The position numbers were made by a program, and so were the translations under genes. Under the pieces are notes generated by a model. That model did no database searches. It had not been told where the DNA came from and saw nothing but the letters and a program-made list of their open reading frames with translations. From Xanthomonas sp. NCPPB 1128 (lineage in GTDB: Bacteria; Pseudomonadota; Gammaproteobacteria; Xanthomonadales; Xanthomonadaceae), in assembly GCF_001043115.1 (NCBI RefSeq), contig NZ_LFME01000024.1, positions 1-64,000 of the forward strand: DNA of 64,000 nucleotides. Direction: 5' to 3'. Of the stretch, positions 53,222 to 63,300 are shown piece after piece. Position 1 is the first letter of the stretch; every line of letters starts with the position of its first letter.

Positions 53222-55774
53222 TTAAAGCCGCACGTCCACCGGTTCGCTCTCCAGCGCCAGTACGCCGAACACGCATTCGTGCACGCGGTACAACGGTTCC
53301 TGCGCGACGAAACGCTGCAGCGCCTCCAGGCCCAGCGCGAACTCGCGGATGGCCAGCGACTGCTTGGTGCGCAGGCCACGCTGGCGTAGCCGGTCGAGGT
53401 TCTGCGGTTCGGTGTACTCGGGCCCGTAGATGATGCGCAGGTACTCGCGGCCGCGGCACTTGATGGCCGGTTGCACCAGCCCCCGCTTGCTGCGCGCCAG
53501 GCCTTCGACCGGCTTGATGACCATGCCTTCGCCACCCTGCGCGGTCAGCGCCTCCCACCAGGCGACGGCGTCGGCCACGCTTGCCGCGTCGGCCAGGTCG
53601 ACGAACACATGACGGGTCAGGCGCACCAGCGGTTCGACGTCGGCCAGGCGGCGGGCGACGTCCAGGTGCCAGCGATGGTCGCGTTCCAGGCCGACCACGC
53701 CTTCGCAGGCCAGCACGTGGAACGGCGCGATCTTCAGGTCCTCCAGGCCATTCACTTCCCAGCAGTAGCGGCGGTAGGCGTCGACGAAGCGGCTGGCGTC
53801 GCCGTGGCGCGCCTGCGCCTGCTGCTGCCATGGCTGCACGTCGACGCCACGCGCTGCAGCCGCGTCCAGCCAGGTGCGGGCGGTGGCGAGCGCCGCGGTG
53901 GCGGCCGCGCCGGTCGGCGCGTACTGCTCGCGCAGCAGTTCCTGGGCCTTGGCCGACCACGGCAGCAGTTCCGCGTCGAGCACGATCCAGTCGGTGTGCA
54001 ATTCCTCCCAGAGGCCCGCGCGCTGCAATGCCGCGTCGAGACGATCGAGCAAAGCGTTCTCCAGTTCGCGCTCGCCGAAGAAGCGGCGGCCGGTGCGGGT
54101 GTAGACGACGCCGCGGCCGTCGTCGCCAATGCCGAAACGGCGTTGCGCGACACCGGCATCGCGGCACAGCACCACGACCGCGCGCGAACCCATGTGCTTC
54201 TCCTCGCACACCAGCGTGGCGATGCCTTCCTGGCGATAGAACTCGAGCGCTTCCTGTGGGCGCTCGAGCAGATCGCCTGACTTGGCAGTCTCCGGCGGCG
54301 CCATCGTCGGCGGCAGGTACACCAGCCAGCGCGGATCGATGGCGAAGCGGCTCATCACCTCCAGCGCGGCGATGCTGTTCTCCTCGCGGATGGTGACGCT
54401 GCGGAAGGCGCGGGTGTCGATCACGCGCTTGCCGGCCACATCGTCCAGGTCGAGCAGCAGGGCCTCGCGCGGCGTGGTGGCCGTGGCGCTCGTGTCCTCG
54501 GCCGGAAGCAGTGGCTTGACCGGCGCGTAGTACTCGCGCGCGGCCGCGACCGACATCAGTTCATTCTCGGGATAGCGCAGTGCGGTGAGCTTGCCGCCGA
54601 ACACGCAGCCGGTATCGAGGCAGATGGTGCGGTTCACCCATTCCGGCTCAGGCGTCGGCGTATGGCCGTACACCACCATGGCCGGGCCGCGATAATCGCG
54701 CGCCCAGTCGGAACGGACCGGCAGGCCGAACGCGTCGATCTCGCCGGTGGTCTCGCCGTACAGCGCGAACTCGCGTACGCGCTGCGAGGTGCGGCCCTGC
54801 AATTCCTGCTTGAGGCCGGCATGGGCGACCACCAGCTTGCCGTCGTCGAGCACGTAGTGGCTGACCAGCTTGTCGATGAAGGCGGCGACCTCGCGGCTGA
54901 ACTCCTCCGGCTCGCCCTGCAACTGCTCCAGGGTCTCGGCCAGGCCGTGGCTGATGCGCACGTCGCGGCCGGCCAGTTTGCGCTGCAGCTTCACGTCGTG
55001 GTTGCCGGGTACGCACAACGCGGTGCCGTTGCCGACCATGTGCATGACCAGGCGCAGCACGCCGGGCGAATCCGGGCCGCGGTCGACCAGGTCGCCGACG
55101 AAGACCGCCTTGCGCCCTTCCGGTGCGACGACCTCGGGTGCCTCACGGGTGCCGCCGACGGTGTAGCCCAGGCGGCCGAGCAGGGCGACCAGTTCGTCGC
55201 GGCAGCCGTGCACGTCGCCGATCAAATCGAACGGCCCGTGCTCCTCGCGGCGGTCGTTCCAGACCTTGATGCGTTCGATCGCGGCGGCCGCCACATCCTC
55301 CACCGAGCGCAGCACGCTGACATGGCGGAAGCCCTCGCGCTCCAGGCCGCGCAGCCCCTTTCGCAGCGCCTGCTGCTGGTTGCGGATGACATGCGGGCCG
55401 AAGTTGCGGTCCGCACGCGCCCTGTTGCGGTCCTGGCACACGCGCTCGGGCAGGTCGAACACGATGGCGCAGGGCAGGACATGGAACTCGCGTGCCAGTT
55501 CGACCAGGCGCTTGCGGTCTTCCGGACGCACGTTAGTCGCGTCGACGACAGTCAGGCGCCCGGCGGCCAAGCGCTTGCGCGCGATGAAGTAGAGCACCTC
55601 GAAGGCGTCGCTGGTGGCGGTCTGGTCGTTCTCGTCGTCGGCGACCAGGCCTCGGCAGGTGTCGGAGGAGATCACCTCGGTCCGCAGGAAGTGGGTGCGG
55701 GCGAAGGTGGACTTGCCGCTGCCGGATGGCCCGATCAGGGCGACCAGGCTGAGCTTGGGAATGCGTATCGTCAT
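53222..55774 (-). CDS. pnkp: Bacterial Pnkp: polynucleotide kinase-phosphatase-ligase
   Basis: An 850-aa three-domain RNA repair enzyme. The 5'-kinase has P-loop GPSGSGKST at residues 15-23. The metallophosphatase has GDVHG (186-190), GDLVDRG (227-233), GNHD (257-260) and GH (370-371). The C-terminal ligase domain has lysine 526 in EEKHMGSRAVVV, the nucleotidyl-attachment KxxG motif. All three catalytic sets are intact. The gene begins 16 nt after the Hen1 stop. Pnkp with Hen1 repairs ribotoxin-cleaved RNA and adds a protective 2'-O-methyl group. ATG 55774 is chosen because the family begins just before the kinase domain. Confidence 0.96.
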   Translation of the reverse strand: MTIRIPKLSLVALIGPSGSGKSTFARTHFLRTEVISSDTCRGLVADDENDQTATSDAFEVLYFIARKRLAAGRLTVVDATNVRPEDRKRLVELAREFHVLPCAIVFDLPERVCQDRNRARADRNFGPHVIRNQQQALRKGLRGLEREGFRHVSVLRSVEDVAAAAIERIKVWNDRREEHGPFDLIGDVHGCRDELVALLGRLGYTVGGTREAPEVVAPEGRKAVFVGDLVDRGPDSPGVLRLVMHMVGNGTALCVPGNHDVKLQRKLAGRDVRISHGLAETLEQLQGEPEEFSREVAAFIDKLVSHYVLDDGKLVVAHAGLKQELQGRTSQRVREFALYGETTGEIDAFGLPVRSDWARDYRGPAMVVYGHTPTPEPEWVNRTICLDTGCVFGGKLTALRYPENELMSVAAAREYYAPVKPLLPAEDTSATATTPREALLLDLDDVAGKRVIDTRAFRSVTIREENSIAALEVMSRFAIDPRWLVYLPPTMAPPETAKSGDLLERPQEALEFYRQEGIATLVCEEKHMGSRAVVVLCRDAGVAQRRFGIGDDGRGVVYTRTGRRFFGERELENALLDRLDAALQRAGLWEELHTDWIVLDAELLPWSAKAQELLREQYAPTGAAATAALATARTWLDAAAARGVDVQPWQQQAQARHGDASRFVDAYRRYCWEVNGLEDLKIAPFHVLACEGVVGLERDHRWHLDVARRLADVEPLVRLTRHVFVDLADAASVADAVAWWEALTAQGGEGMVIKPVEGLARSKRGLVQPAIKCRGREYLRIIYGPEYTEPQNLDRLRQRGLRTKQSLAIREFALGLEALQRFVAQEPLYRVHECVFGVLALESEPVDVRL

Positions 55775-55790
55775 GAGAATGCCGAAAGAG

Positions 55791-57191
55791 TCAGGCCACG
55801 TCGCGGGTGAACACCGCCATCTGGGTCGGCGGGCCGACCTCCGGATCGTCCGGGCCGATGGGGGCATGGCGCACGCGGTAGCCGTTGCGCTGCGCCACGC
55901 CGTCGGCCCAGGCGCGGAATTCGGCGCGTGTCCACTCGAAGCGGTGGTCGGGGTGGCGGAAGCGCCCGGCGGGCAAGGTCGGGAAGCGCACGTTGTACTC
56001 GCTGTTCGGCGTGGTGATCACCACCGCCTGCGGCTTGCCGAAACCGAACAGCGCGCGCTCGAACGCTGGCAGGCGCGGCGCATCCATGTGCTCGATCACC
56101 TCGATCGCGCAAGCCGCATCGAAGCCCTCGATGCGGCGATCGAGGTAGGTCAGCGCGCCATGGGCCAGGGTGATGCGCTGGCGCTGCAGCGGCGGTAGAC
56201 GCTCCAGGTGCAGGCGGTCGGCGGCATGGTCCAGCGAGCGCAGTGACACGTCGATGCCGAGCAGGTGCTCGATCTGCGGCTCCTTGAGCAGCAAACCGAG
56301 CAGGCGGCCTTCGCCGCAACCCAGGTCGACCACGCGCCGTGCGCCGAGGGTGCGCAGTGTCTCGACCACGGCCTGCATGCGCTGGTCGTTGAGGCTGAGC
56401 GGGCGTTCGATCGCGTCCTCGACCGCTTCCTTGCGTACTTCCTGCTCGTCGATCGCCTCCTCTTCATCGTCCAGTAGGCGCGCCAGCGCCGCACGCACCA
56501 GCGGCTTGTGGCGGCGCAGGTAGCGGCCGACGATCGCCTCGCGTTGCGGATGCGCGGACAACCAAGTGCCGCCCTTGTCGAGCAGTTTCTCGATTTCGTC
56601 GTGGCCGACGTAGTAGTGCTTGTCGCCGTCGATGGCCGGCAGCAGCACATACAGGTGGGTCAGCAGGTCCTGCAGGCGCACGGTTCTGGCGAGCTGTAGG
56701 CGCACATACGGACTGTCGCCCCACTCGGGAAAGCGCGGATCCAGCGGCAGGCGCTCGACCGTTACGGTGTAGCCAAGCGGTTCGAACCAGGCCTGCAGCA
56801 GTTGCTCGCCGCCGCGACACCGCAGCACCGGAATCTCCGCTTCCAGCGCAATGGCCGTGTCCGCCAGTGCCTGGCGGCTCTTGCTGGTGCCAGCCATGGC
56901 GGTGCCGAACACGCGCTTGAGCGCAACCGAGAGGAAGGAACTGGCGACGTACGGACGGTCGTTGACGTACTGCGACAGGCTGCCTTCGGCCTCGCCGCGA
57001 CCGCGTACCAGCCCGACCGGGTCGATGTCCAGCATCAGCACTGCGGTGCAACGGGTCTCGTCGGCCTGCGGGTAGAACACCCGGGCGGTGCCGAACGGCA
57101 GAGCGACTTCGTGGGCGCGCTCGGGATGCTTGACCAGCAGGTAGCCGAGATCGGTGGCGGGCTGGGTGGTGGTGGACAGGGACAGCAGCAC
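55791..57191 (-). CDS. hen1: Hen1: RNA 3'-terminal ribose 2'-O-methyltransferase
   Basis: A 466-aa protein from a GTG at 57191. The N-terminal half (LSTTTQPATDLGYLLVKHPERAHEVALPFG...) activates the Pnkp ligase. The C-terminal half is a SAM methyltransferase: VVDLGCGEGRLLGLLL and AIEVIEHMDAPRLPAFERALFG, with HRFEWTR supplying His/Glu of the metal site. This is the bacterial Hen1 arrangement. It is the first gene of the two-gene Pnkp/Hen1 operon and methylates the 3' ribose before the Pnkp ligase seals the break. Confidence 0.96.
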   Translation of the reverse strand: MLLSLSTTTQPATDLGYLLVKHPERAHEVALPFGTARVFYPQADETRCTAVLMLDIDPVGLVRGRGEAEGSLSQYVNDRPYVASSFLSVALKRVFGTAMAGTSKSRQALADTAIALEAEIPVLRCRGGEQLLQAWFEPLGYTVTVERLPLDPRFPEWGDSPYVRLQLARTVRLQDLLTHLYVLLPAIDGDKHYYVGHDEIEKLLDKGGTWLSAHPQREAIVGRYLRRHKPLVRAALARLLDDEEEAIDEQEVRKEAVEDAIERPLSLNDQRMQAVVETLRTLGARRVVDLGCGEGRLLGLLLKEPQIEHLLGIDVSLRSLDHAADRLHLERLPPLQRQRITLAHGALTYLDRRIEGFDAACAIEVIEHMDAPRLPAFERALFGFGKPQAVVITTPNSEYNVRFPTLPAGRFRHPDHRFEWTRAEFRAWADGVAQRNGYRVRHAPIGPDDPEVGPPTQMAVFTRDVA

Positions 57192-57444
57192 GGTGATGGC
57201 TTCGCGAGAAAGGCCGTGAGTCTACCGTGCCACCCTTGCCGCTGTGCGGCAGCTGTGGAAGTGGGCGGGCCAATGTCGGCCGGGCACGGAGGCCTGCTTG
57301 GTGGCGGGTGTGGCAGGGCTATGGCGACTCAGCCATGCGGACCATGGATGCTGTTGTCGGCACGCAGTCGGTGCGATGACGCGGTGTCACTTGCTGCGAG
57401 TCGCGCTGGACTGATTACTTGGCGGCGCGCCCGACAGCGCTGCA

Positions 57445-58539
57445 CTAGCGCAAGCGTATCCAATCCAGCGCCACCAGCACGCGGATGGCTTCGGCGAGCC
57501 GCTGCTGCGTCTGTTCGGAATCGGCCGTGCTCCTGGAAGCGAGCAGATGCGCATGCAGGTGTTGCGCATGGAGCGCCTGCCCGGGATGGGCCACCTGAAG
57601 CCGGCGCGCAGCCTGGAACACCGTCATGATGTCCTCGGCCTGGTCGATGTTCCTGATCTGCGCGAACAGGTCCACGGTCTTGGCGATTTCGGTTTCGTAG
57701 GCGACGTACGCCGCGGCGAACCGCGCATGCTCCCTGTCGTACTGCGGCGACGCGCGCAGCGCCATCGTCCGTCCCTGCGGTTGTTCGTGCAGCCAATTGC
57801 GGTTGGCCAGGTCGGTGAGGATGGGCCGAACATCGCCCTGGCGCGGGCCGCGGCCGGCATTGCCGAACGTCAGTCCGGTCGGCACGCCCAGTTCGGTCAT
57901 GGCCCAGCAGAGCGTCTGGAACAGGGTGCGCCCGAGCGGCCGCGCCTCTGGCCGGGCCTGCAGCCGCCGCAACACTTCCATGATCGCGATCCAGCCCGGC
58001 TGGGTCGCCGTACGTTTGCCGGCGCCCTCGGCCGAGGCGTGCGCCGGCCGCGACAGGAAGGCGGGTTCGAGCTGCGCCAGCGGCGTGCCGTAAGGCGCAT
58101 AGACCTCGATTTCGACCGGCAGGTGCGCCAGCGTGCGGTAGATCAGCGGGCCGACATCCTCCCAATCCAGGCCGCCGTTGCCGCAGCCGAGCGGCGGCAG
58201 GGCAAGACTGGGCACGTCCCATTCGCCCAGATGTGCGGCGAGGTAGTCGAGTCCCGCCGCGATGTCCTCGAGCCGCGACGGCGAGCGCCAGTGGCGCTTG
58301 GTCGGGAAGTTGAGAATGCGGATGCCGCTGGCATCGGCGTAGAGATAGGGTTCGCCGATGCGCACACGGCCTTCCCGGCAGCGCTCGGCATAGTCCTCGA
58401 GCATGGCCGGATAGCGTCGCTTGAACGCATGCGCGATGCCCTTGCCCATGATGCCGGCGCAATTGACCGCGTTCGTGTAGACCTGGGCGTGGCTGGCGAA
58501 CAGGTCGCCGATACGTGCCTTGAACATGGTGCGATCCAT
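57445..58539 (-). CDS. DarG-like macrodomain protein, no DarT neighbour
   Basis: A 364-aa protein. The macrodomain reads VYTNAVNCAGIMGKGIAHAFKRRYPAM, then NFPTKRHWRSPSRLEDIAAGLDYL and LALPPLGCGNGGLDWEDVGPLIY. These match DarG, the antitoxin that removes DNA-thymidine ADP-ribose. The C-terminal 180 residues (WIAIMEVLRRLQARPEARPLGRTLFQTLCWAMTELGVP...) match the DarG tail that binds DarT. No DarT gene (about 210 aa) is on either side: upstream is a 490-nt REP-containing gap and downstream is Hen1. ATG 58527 is an alternative start. Confidence 0.85.
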   Translation of the reverse strand: MDRTMFKARIGDLFASHAQVYTNAVNCAGIMGKGIAHAFKRRYPAMLEDYAERCREGRVRIGEPYLYADASGIRILNFPTKRHWRSPSRLEDIAAGLDYLAAHLGEWDVPSLALPPLGCGNGGLDWEDVGPLIYRTLAHLPVEIEVYAPYGTPLAQLEPAFLSRPAHASAEGAGKRTATQPGWIAIMEVLRRLQARPEARPLGRTLFQTLCWAMTELGVPTGLTFGNAGRGPRQGDVRPILTDLANRNWLHEQPQGRTMALRASPQYDREHARFAAAYVAYETEIAKTVDLFAQIRNIDQAEDIMTVFQAARRLQVAHPGQALHAQHLHAHLLASRSTADSEQTQQRLAEAIRVLVALDWIRLR

Positions 58540-58985
58540 CGATGGAGAAATCCCCCGGATAACGCCTATCGCTCGCCCGCACTGGCAGGCGCCGCGTGTG
58601 CGGTTAGCGCTGCACGACTTGGCCCAGAACGGCTGGGCGAAGTGCTGCTGACGTCAGTGCATGTGCGCATCTGACTGACCTGCAGCAAGAGCGCGAGGGC
58701 AGCAGGGAGGAGCGCGCAAGCATGCGGCCGCGGCGTCTCACCTCCTGCGATCGGCAGGCCAGGAAAAGACGTGCGGCTTAGCGCCGGTCAGAGGCAGCGA
58801 TCCTTTTTCGTAGCAGCGGCTTCAGCCGCGACAGGCTTTCCTGGTGATGTCTCGTCGCGGCTGACGCCGCTCCTACAGATGCGCTTCGGAGGTTGCCTGA
58901 CGTCCGGCAGCCGGCTTACGTGGTGGCAGACGCTGCCTGGTCGTGATCCGCAGCATTGCGTCGCGCAGTGCTGGCTTGCTGAGAA
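58540..58985. other. Intergenic region with REP-like inverted repeat
   Basis: The only clear element is an imperfect inverted repeat of about 23 bp: GTAGCAGCGGCTTCAGCCGC starting at 58810, and GTCGCGGCTGACGCCGCTCC starting at 58854. No gene is seen. Confidence 0.6.
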
Positions 58986-59011
58986 TATATGATTCGTATA
59001 CGATTCATATA
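58986..59011 (+). promoter_or_regulatory. 26-bp near-palindrome operator of ParD-like/MetAP operon
   Basis: A 26-bp near-perfect palindrome with core TCGTATACGA and outer arms TATATGA and TCATATA; only two positions break symmetry. It lies 20 nt before the ParD-like ATG and is an obvious ribbon-helix-helix operator. Confidence 0.75.
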
Positions 59012-59030
59012 CATCGTCTCGGGAGCCACC

Positions 59031-59243
59031 ATGGGCATCGTCAACATCGACGACGACCTGCACGACCAACTGCGCCGCGCCTGCACGGTGACCAGCCGGT
59101 CGATCAATGCGCAGGCCAACTTCTGGATCAAGGTCGGCATGCTGTGCGAGATGAACCCGGAGTTGTCGTTCCAGGACATCGTGGCGCGCGAATTGCGTGC
59201 GGCGGGGGTGCGGCCGCAGGCGGTGATACCGGGGCGCACGTGA
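59031..59243 (+). CDS. ParD-like ribbon-helix-helix protein
   Basis: A 70-aa protein from ATG 59031 with GGGAG 5 nt upstream; the in-frame extension from 58989 overlaps the operator and is rejected. The RHH pattern is MGIVNIDDDLHDQLRRACTVTSRSINAQANFWIKVG, followed by a short tail (LSFQDIVARELRAAGVRP). It matches the ParD-like family linked to methionine aminopeptidase. The stop TGA overlaps the GTG start of the MetAP gene. It probably represses the operon at the palindrome just upstream. Confidence 0.85.
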   Translation: MGIVNIDDDLHDQLRRACTVTSRSINAQANFWIKVGMLCEMNPELSFQDIVARELRAAGVRPQAVIPGRT

Positions 59244-60016
59244 TCAAGCGGCCGGACGAGCTGGTGTTGCTGGCCGAGTCCGGGCGCCTGCTGGCGCAGG
59301 TGTTCGCACGGCTGGACGGGATGTCGCTGCTGGGCCGCAGCACGCTGGAACTCAACGACCTCGTCGAGCGGATGATCGTGGAGGAGCTGGGGGCGCGGCC
59401 CGCGAGCAAGGGCCAGTACGGGTTCCCGTTCGTGCTCAATGCCTCCATCGACGACGTGGTCTGCCATGGCGTGCCGTCGGCCGACGATGTCTTGCGCCAC
59501 GGGCAGATCGTCAATTTGGACATCACCCTGGAGAAGCACGGCTACATCGCCGACTCCAGCACCACCTACCTGGTCGGCGAGGTCGCCTATCCGGCACGGC
59601 GGCTGGTGCAGACTGCGTGCCAGGCCATGTGGAAGGGTATTGCCGCGGTGCGTCCGGGTGCGCGGCTGGGCGACATCGGCCACGCCATCGCGCGGCATGC
59701 GCGCGCGCATGGCTACACCGTGGTCAAGGAGTACTGCGGCCACGGCATTGGCCGCGCCATGCACGAGGAGCCGCAGATCCTCCACTATGGGCACGCCGGC
59801 ACCGGCCTGGAGTTGCGCGAGGGCATGGTGTTCACCATCGAGCCGATGCTCAACCAGGGGCGCGCGGCGATCCGCTCGGAGCCCGGGCAATGGCCGGTGC
59901 ACACGCGCGACGGCAAGCTCTCGGCGCAGTTCGAGCACACCGTGGCGGTGACCGCCAGCGGTGTGCGGGTGCTCACTCTGCGGCCGGGGGAGGTGTCGCT
60001 GTGCCGGGTGGGGTGA
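59240..60016 (+). CDS. Type I methionine aminopeptidase (ParD-associated)
   Basis: A 258-aa enzyme from GTG 59240, overlapping the RHH stop. All five metal ligands of type I MetAP are visible: NLD, IAD in HGYIADSST, GHGIG, IEP in FTIEPML and FEH in QFEHT. VCHGVPSADD gives the substrate-side His. It lacks extra N-terminal zinc or SH3 motifs. The coupling to a ParD-like repressor is unusual for a housekeeping enzyme, which normally has another unlinked chromosomal copy. It could modify protein N-termini in response to stress or act as a toxin; neither is shown. Confidence 0.92.
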   Translation: MIKRPDELVLLAESGRLLAQVFARLDGMSLLGRSTLELNDLVERMIVEELGARPASKGQYGFPFVLNASIDDVVCHGVPSADDVLRHGQIVNLDITLEKHGYIADSSTTYLVGEVAYPARRLVQTACQAMWKGIAAVRPGARLGDIGHAIARHARAHGYTVVKEYCGHGIGRAMHEEPQILHYGHAGTGLELREGMVFTIEPMLNQGRAAIRSEPGQWPVHTRDGKLSAQFEHTVAVTASGVRVLTLRPGEVSLCRVG

Positions 60017-60135
60017 GGGCGGCGAGCAGTGGTGTGGCGTGGATGCGGGTGATGCTGCGCAACGATGGGCGACGATCTTCTCGTCGTGCTTGGTGCGTCG
60101 CGGCTAAAGGCACCTCGAACAACGACGAAGGCCAG

Positions 60136-60205
60136 TTGTAGGAGCGGCTTCAGCCGCGACGGGCATTCCCGGTAAAGCCAGTCGCGGCTGAAGCCGCTCC
60201 TACAA
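60136..60205. repeat. REP-like 25-bp perfect inverted repeat
   Basis: Arms at 60136-60160 and 60181-60205 are exact reverse complements containing GTAGGAGCGGCTTCAGCCGC, with a 20-nt spacer. A partial copy (AAGCCGCTCCTAC) is at about 60259. Such elements are frequent in Xanthomonas intergenic DNA and may act as transcription terminators or messenger stabilisers. The 60017-60325 gap holds nothing else. Confidence 0.85.
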
Positions 60206-60325
60206 TCGAGACAAGACATCAGCCGAGCCGCGGCGATAACGTTATTAGAGGTGTCCTAAAGCCGCTCCTACGGAGAGAAGCAGCAACGCCAGCGGCGCAT
60301 CTGTTCAGAACACGGACATGTCGGT

Positions 60326-63300
60326 CTAGTTCTCGGTTGACGCACCACCGCCGCGTCGCGCGCGCCACTTCGCCACGCGCTCCTGCAGCCCCACCACGCA
60401 GACGAAGAACGCCGGTACGAAGAAGATCGCCAGCACGGTGCCGCTGACCATGCCGCCGAACACGCCGGTGCCGATGGCGTGCTGGGTCTCGGCGCTGGCG
60501 CCGCTGGCCAGCATCAAGGGCACCACACCCAGGGCGAAGGCCAATGAGGTCATCAGGATCGGGCGCAGGCGCAAACGCGCGGCGTTGGTCGCCGCTTCGA
60601 CCAGGCCCTGGCCGTCGCGGTGCAGTTGCCGGGCGAACTCGACGATGAGGATCGCGTTCTTCGCCGACAGGCCGATGATGGTGATCAGGCCGACCTTGAA
60701 GAACACGTCGTTGGGCAGGCCGCGCAGCATTACTGCCGCCACCGCGCCGAGCAGGCCCAGCGGCACCACCAGCATCACCGACAGCGGGATCGACCAACTC
60801 TCGTACAGCGCGGCCAGCACCAGGAACACCACCAGTGCCGACAGCAGCATGAGCAGTGGCGCCTGCGCGGCCGACTGCCGCTCCTGCAGCGATTGCCCGG
60901 TCCAGGCCACGGCGAAGCCCGGCGGTAGTTGCGCGGCCAGCCGTTCCATCTCGGCCATGGCCGCGCCGCTGGACACGCCGGGTGCGGCACCGCCGGTGAT
61001 GCGCACGGCCGGGAAGCCCTGGAAACGCGCCAGCTGCTGCGGCGCGTCGGTCCAGGTGGCGGTCACCACCTCGCGCAGCGGCACCATGCCGCCCTCCGTG
61101 CTGCGCACGCGCAGGCTCAGTACGTCGTCCAGTTGCATGCGCGCGGTGGCGTCGGCCTGCAGGATCACTTGCTGCATGCGCCCGGCGTTCGGGAAGTCGT
61201 TGACGTACAGCGAGCCCATCGCCGCCGACAAGGTGTTGCTGATCGCGGAGAACGGCAGGCCCATCGCTTCGGCATGCTGACGGTCGATCTCCAGGCGGAT
61301 GCTCTTGCCTGGCGGCAGGCCGTCCTGATACACGCCGCTGACCACCTTGCTGTCCGCGGCCAGCTCCAGCAGCTTCGCCTGCGCCGCCATCAGCGCGGCC
61401 TCGCCGCGGTTGCCGCGGTCCTGCAGATACAGGGTGAAGCCGGAGGAGGTGCCGAGCTCGTCGATCGCCGGCGGCAGCAGGCTCATCACCGTGCCCTCGG
61501 GCAGATCGGCCATGGCCTGCTGCACACGTTCGGCCTCTTCGCTGGAGGTGGCGCCGTCGCGCTGGTTCCAGTCCTTGAGCATGGTGAAGGCCATGGCCGC
61601 GTTGGTGCCCGAGCCGGAGAAGCTGAAACCCAGGATCACCAGATTGGAGGCCAGTGCCGGGCGCGTGGCGACGTGCCGCTCGAACGCCTTGACCACCGCC
61701 AGCGTGCGCTCGCTGGTGGCGTCGGTGGGCAATTGGATCGAGGTCATGAAGTAACCCTGGTCCTCTTCCGGCAGGAATGCCGACGGCAGCACGCGCATGG
61801 CCAAGACCAGCGCCACGCACAGCACCGCGAACACCGCCATCACCCGCCCACTGCGCCGCAGCAGCCGCGTCACGCGTGCGGCATAGCGGCCGGTCAGGCG
61901 CTCGAAGCCACGGTTGAACGCGCCGAAGAAGCCGCGCTTGGCGTGATGGCCGGGCGCGACCGGGCGCAGCAGGGTGGCGCACAGCGCAGGCGTCAGGGTC
62001 AGCGCCAGGAACGCCGAGAACAGGATCGACACCGCCATCGCCAGGGTGAACTGCTGGTAGATCACGCCCACCGAGCCGCTGGCGAAGGCCATGGGGATGA
62101 ACACCGCGGTCAGCACCAGGGTGATGCCGACCACCGCGCCGGTGATCTCGCGCATCGCCTTGGTCGTCGCCTCCCGCGGCGGCAAGCCTTCGCTGGCCAT
62201 GATCCGTTCGACGTTCTCCACCACCACGATGGCGTCGTCGACGATGATGCCGATCGCCAGCACCATGCCGAACATGGTCAGCACATTGATCGAGAAGCCG
62301 GCCAGCAGCATCACCGCAAAGGTGCCCAGCAGCGCGATCGGCGCGACGATGGCCGGGATCAGCGTGTAGCGCACGTTCTGCAGGAACAGGTACATCACCA
62401 GGAACACCAGCACCATCGCTTCCAGCAGGGTCTTGAGCACCTGCTTGATCGAGAGCTTCACGAACGGTGCGGTGTCGAACGGGATCGAATAGGTCATGCC
62501 GGTCGGCATGCTCGCGGCCAGTTCCGCAAGCCGGTCCTTCACCGCCTGTGCGGTGCGCACCGCATTGGCGCCGGGCGAGAGCTGGATCGCCGCGCTGGTG
62601 GCGGGCGCGCCGTTCTCGCGGTTGGAGAAGCCATAGGACTGTGCGCCCAGTTCCACCCGCGCCACGTCGCCCAGGGTCACCCGCGCGCCGCCGCTGTCGG
62701 CGCGCAGCACGATGGCGGCGAACTGCGCGGGCGTGGTCAGTTGCCCGGCCACGGTCAGCGGCACGGTCAGGCGTTGCCCTTGCACCACCGGCTCGTCGCC
62801 GAGGCGGCCGGGCGCGATCTGCGCGTTCTGCTGCTCGATCGCCTGCGCCAGCTCGGTCATGGTCATGCCGTAGGCGATGAGCTTGTCTGGGTCCACCCAC
62901 ACGCGCATGGCCTGCTCGGCGCCGAACAACTGCACGCGGCCGACACCGTCGATGCGCCGCAGTTCCTGCACGATGTTGCGCGCCAGGTAGTCGTTGAGCG
63001 CCACTTCGTCGTAGCGGCCGTCGGGCGAGGTCAGGCCGACCAGCATCAGGAAGCCGGAAGCGGCCGATTCCACCTGCAGGCCGTTCTGCCGCACCGCCTG
63101 CGGCAGCCGCGGTTCCACCGCCTTGATGCGGTTCTGCACGTCCACCTGCGCCAGCTCCGCATTGGTGCCGGGCTTGAAGGTGGCGGTGATCTGGGCGCTG
63201 CCCGAGGTGTCCACCGTGGATTCGAAGTACAGCAGGTTCTTGACCCCGGACAGCTCGCGCTCGACCAGGCTCACCACCGAGTCGTTGAGGGTCTGCGGCG

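Noticed and set aside
53136..54209. 357-codon minus-strand frame inside Pnkp
   Set aside because: Overlaps the Pnkp ligase domain in another frame and has no recognisable motif.
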